NCBI GenBank assembly: GCA_003661865.1
Contig: QMWY01000060.1
Coordinates: 1-6,533 of the forward strand
Source: Thermoprotei archaeon
GTDB taxonomy: Archaea > Thermoproteota > Thermoprotei_A > Sulfolobales > Ignisphaeraceae
Reading direction: 5' to 3'
DNA length: 6,533 bases
In this document: piece by piece, positions 5,976 through 6,533 of the stretch
Layout: the number at the start of each line of letters is the position of its first letter
How positions within the stretch are numbered: the first letter of the stretch is position 1
Made by a program: the position numbers and the translations under genes
Notes under the pieces: model-generated
Told to the model about the DNA's origin: nothing
Seen by the model: only the letters and a program-made list of their open reading frames with translations
The model's database searches: none

Positions 5976-6533
5976 GTGTGTTTGCCTCTCTACTTCTTCA
6001 CCCTGGGGTTCCACGCAGACCACGTGATCAGGAGGCTGCAGGGTGCTAGGGATGTCGAGGGTATTGCTGTCGCCACGGCCGAGCCTGTGGTGAGGGCTGT
6101 GGGCGTGGCCTTCGGCGAGGTGTCGTCGTTCTGCGAGAAGGTGAGGCTCCCCGCACCCAGGATGGTACCCCTCGACCTATCGGACCCCGGGGGCAGCGTC
6201 GTGAAGATCCTCGAGGTGCTGAGAGGCTACAGCTCCGTTGTCGCCGACCTCAGCGGGGGTATGAGGAGCATCGTGGTGCTGTCGATGACAGCGCTGCTGA
6301 TCCATAGCCTCAGGGCCTCGGTCAGGCTCTACATGGTTGCCGAACGGGAGGATGCCCCCGAGATGTCCATACCCCTCGACGTTGTGAGGATAGTCCTGAG
6401 CACGGGGCTCTCGGCGGAGAAGAAGCGTGTGCTGAGAACTATAGACGAGAACCCGGGGCTGGGGATCGCTGACCTCGCAAGGCTTCTGGGGAAGAGCGAG
6501 AAGACTGTGAGGAACTACGTCTCGGAGTTCAGG
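5976..6533 (+). CDS. csa3: Csa3-like CARF-wHTH CRISPR regulator, 3' end outside window
   Basis: 186 codons to the right edge without a stop. The N-terminal CARF (Rossmann-like) domain begins LYFFTLGFHADHVIRRL and contains the ligand-pocket signature DLSGGMRS (about residues 91-98); CARF domains bind cyclic oligoadenylates. The C-terminal part (about 155 on) starts a winged helix-turn-helix: LSAEKKRVLRTI followed by GIADLARLLGKSEKTVRNYV. This order is that of Csa3, a type I-A associated transcription regulator of cas genes and arrays. The start is uncertain: GTG 5976 has AAGGTG (5962-5967) eight bases upstream; TTG 5982, two codons on, is possible with GGGGGTG close by. The frame is closed by TAA at 5916-5918. 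Only the end of the wHTH is missing. Confidence 0.87.
   Translation, partial: MCLPLYFFTLGFHADHVIRRLQGARDVEGIAVATAEPVVRAVGVAFGEVSSFCEKVRLPAPRMVPLDLSDPGGSVVKILEVLRGYSSVVADLSGGMRSIVVLSMTALLIHSLRASVRLYMVAEREDAPEMSIPLDVVRIVLSTGLSAEKKRVLRTIDENPGLGIADLARLLGKSEKTVRNYVSEFR

Noticed and set aside
5681..6049. 122-codon plus-strand frame across the divergent promoter
   Set aside because: It overlaps three better-supported genes, is rich in Cys/Arg/Pro and has no recognisable motif.

Overview
The window looks like a GC-rich hyperthermophilic archaeon, most likely a member of the Thermoproteota (Crenarchaeota). Arginine is mostly AGG/AGA, starts are a mix of GTG, TTG and ATG, TATA-like boxes sit about 25-45 bases upstream of several genes, some leaders carry GGAGG/GGTGA-type ribosome binding sites, and the gene content (archaeal GH116 glycosidase, HEPN/MNT pairs, Cas6, Csa3) is typical of that group. 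The genus cannot be fixed from the sequence.

Layout. (1) Bases 1-2418, + strand: a family GH116 (GBA2/SSO1353-like) beta-glycosidase gene that enters from the left edge. Its catalytic core is readable, but the last ~110 codons carry one frameshift and two in-frame stops, so it is annotated as a pseudogene (or a truncated enzyme). (2) 2587-3343, + strand: an HEPN protein followed by a minimal nucleotidyltransferase (MNT). (3) 3359-4182, - strand: a second, different HEPN/MNT pair in the opposite gene order, a HepT/MntA-type (type VII) toxin-antitoxin module with the RX4HXY signature. The two pairs are tail to tail with 15 bases between their stops. (4) 4183-4388: intergenic, with the MntA promoter and a possible gene relic. 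(5) 4389-5878, - strand: a CRISPR-related operon reading small ORF -> retropepsin-fold-like protein -> cas6. (6) 5879-5975: a divergent promoter region with a dyad. (7) 5976-right edge, + strand: the start of csa3, a CARF-wHTH transcription regulator of type I-A CRISPR systems.

How they fit together. Cas6 cuts precursor CRISPR RNA; Csa3 senses a ligand through its CARF domain and regulates cas or array transcription. They are divergent from one control region. Between them sits an unexplained pair: a 128-residue protein with a retropepsin-like N-terminal signature whose catalytic Asp is replaced by Asn, and a tiny upstream ORF with an internal 16-residue periodicity. This small-ORF/pseudo-peptidase/cas6 operon facing csa3 is the best candidate for something undescribed. 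The two neighbouring HEPN/MNT modules fit a defence island. No CRISPR array, tRNA, rRNA or insertion sequence is seen in the window.
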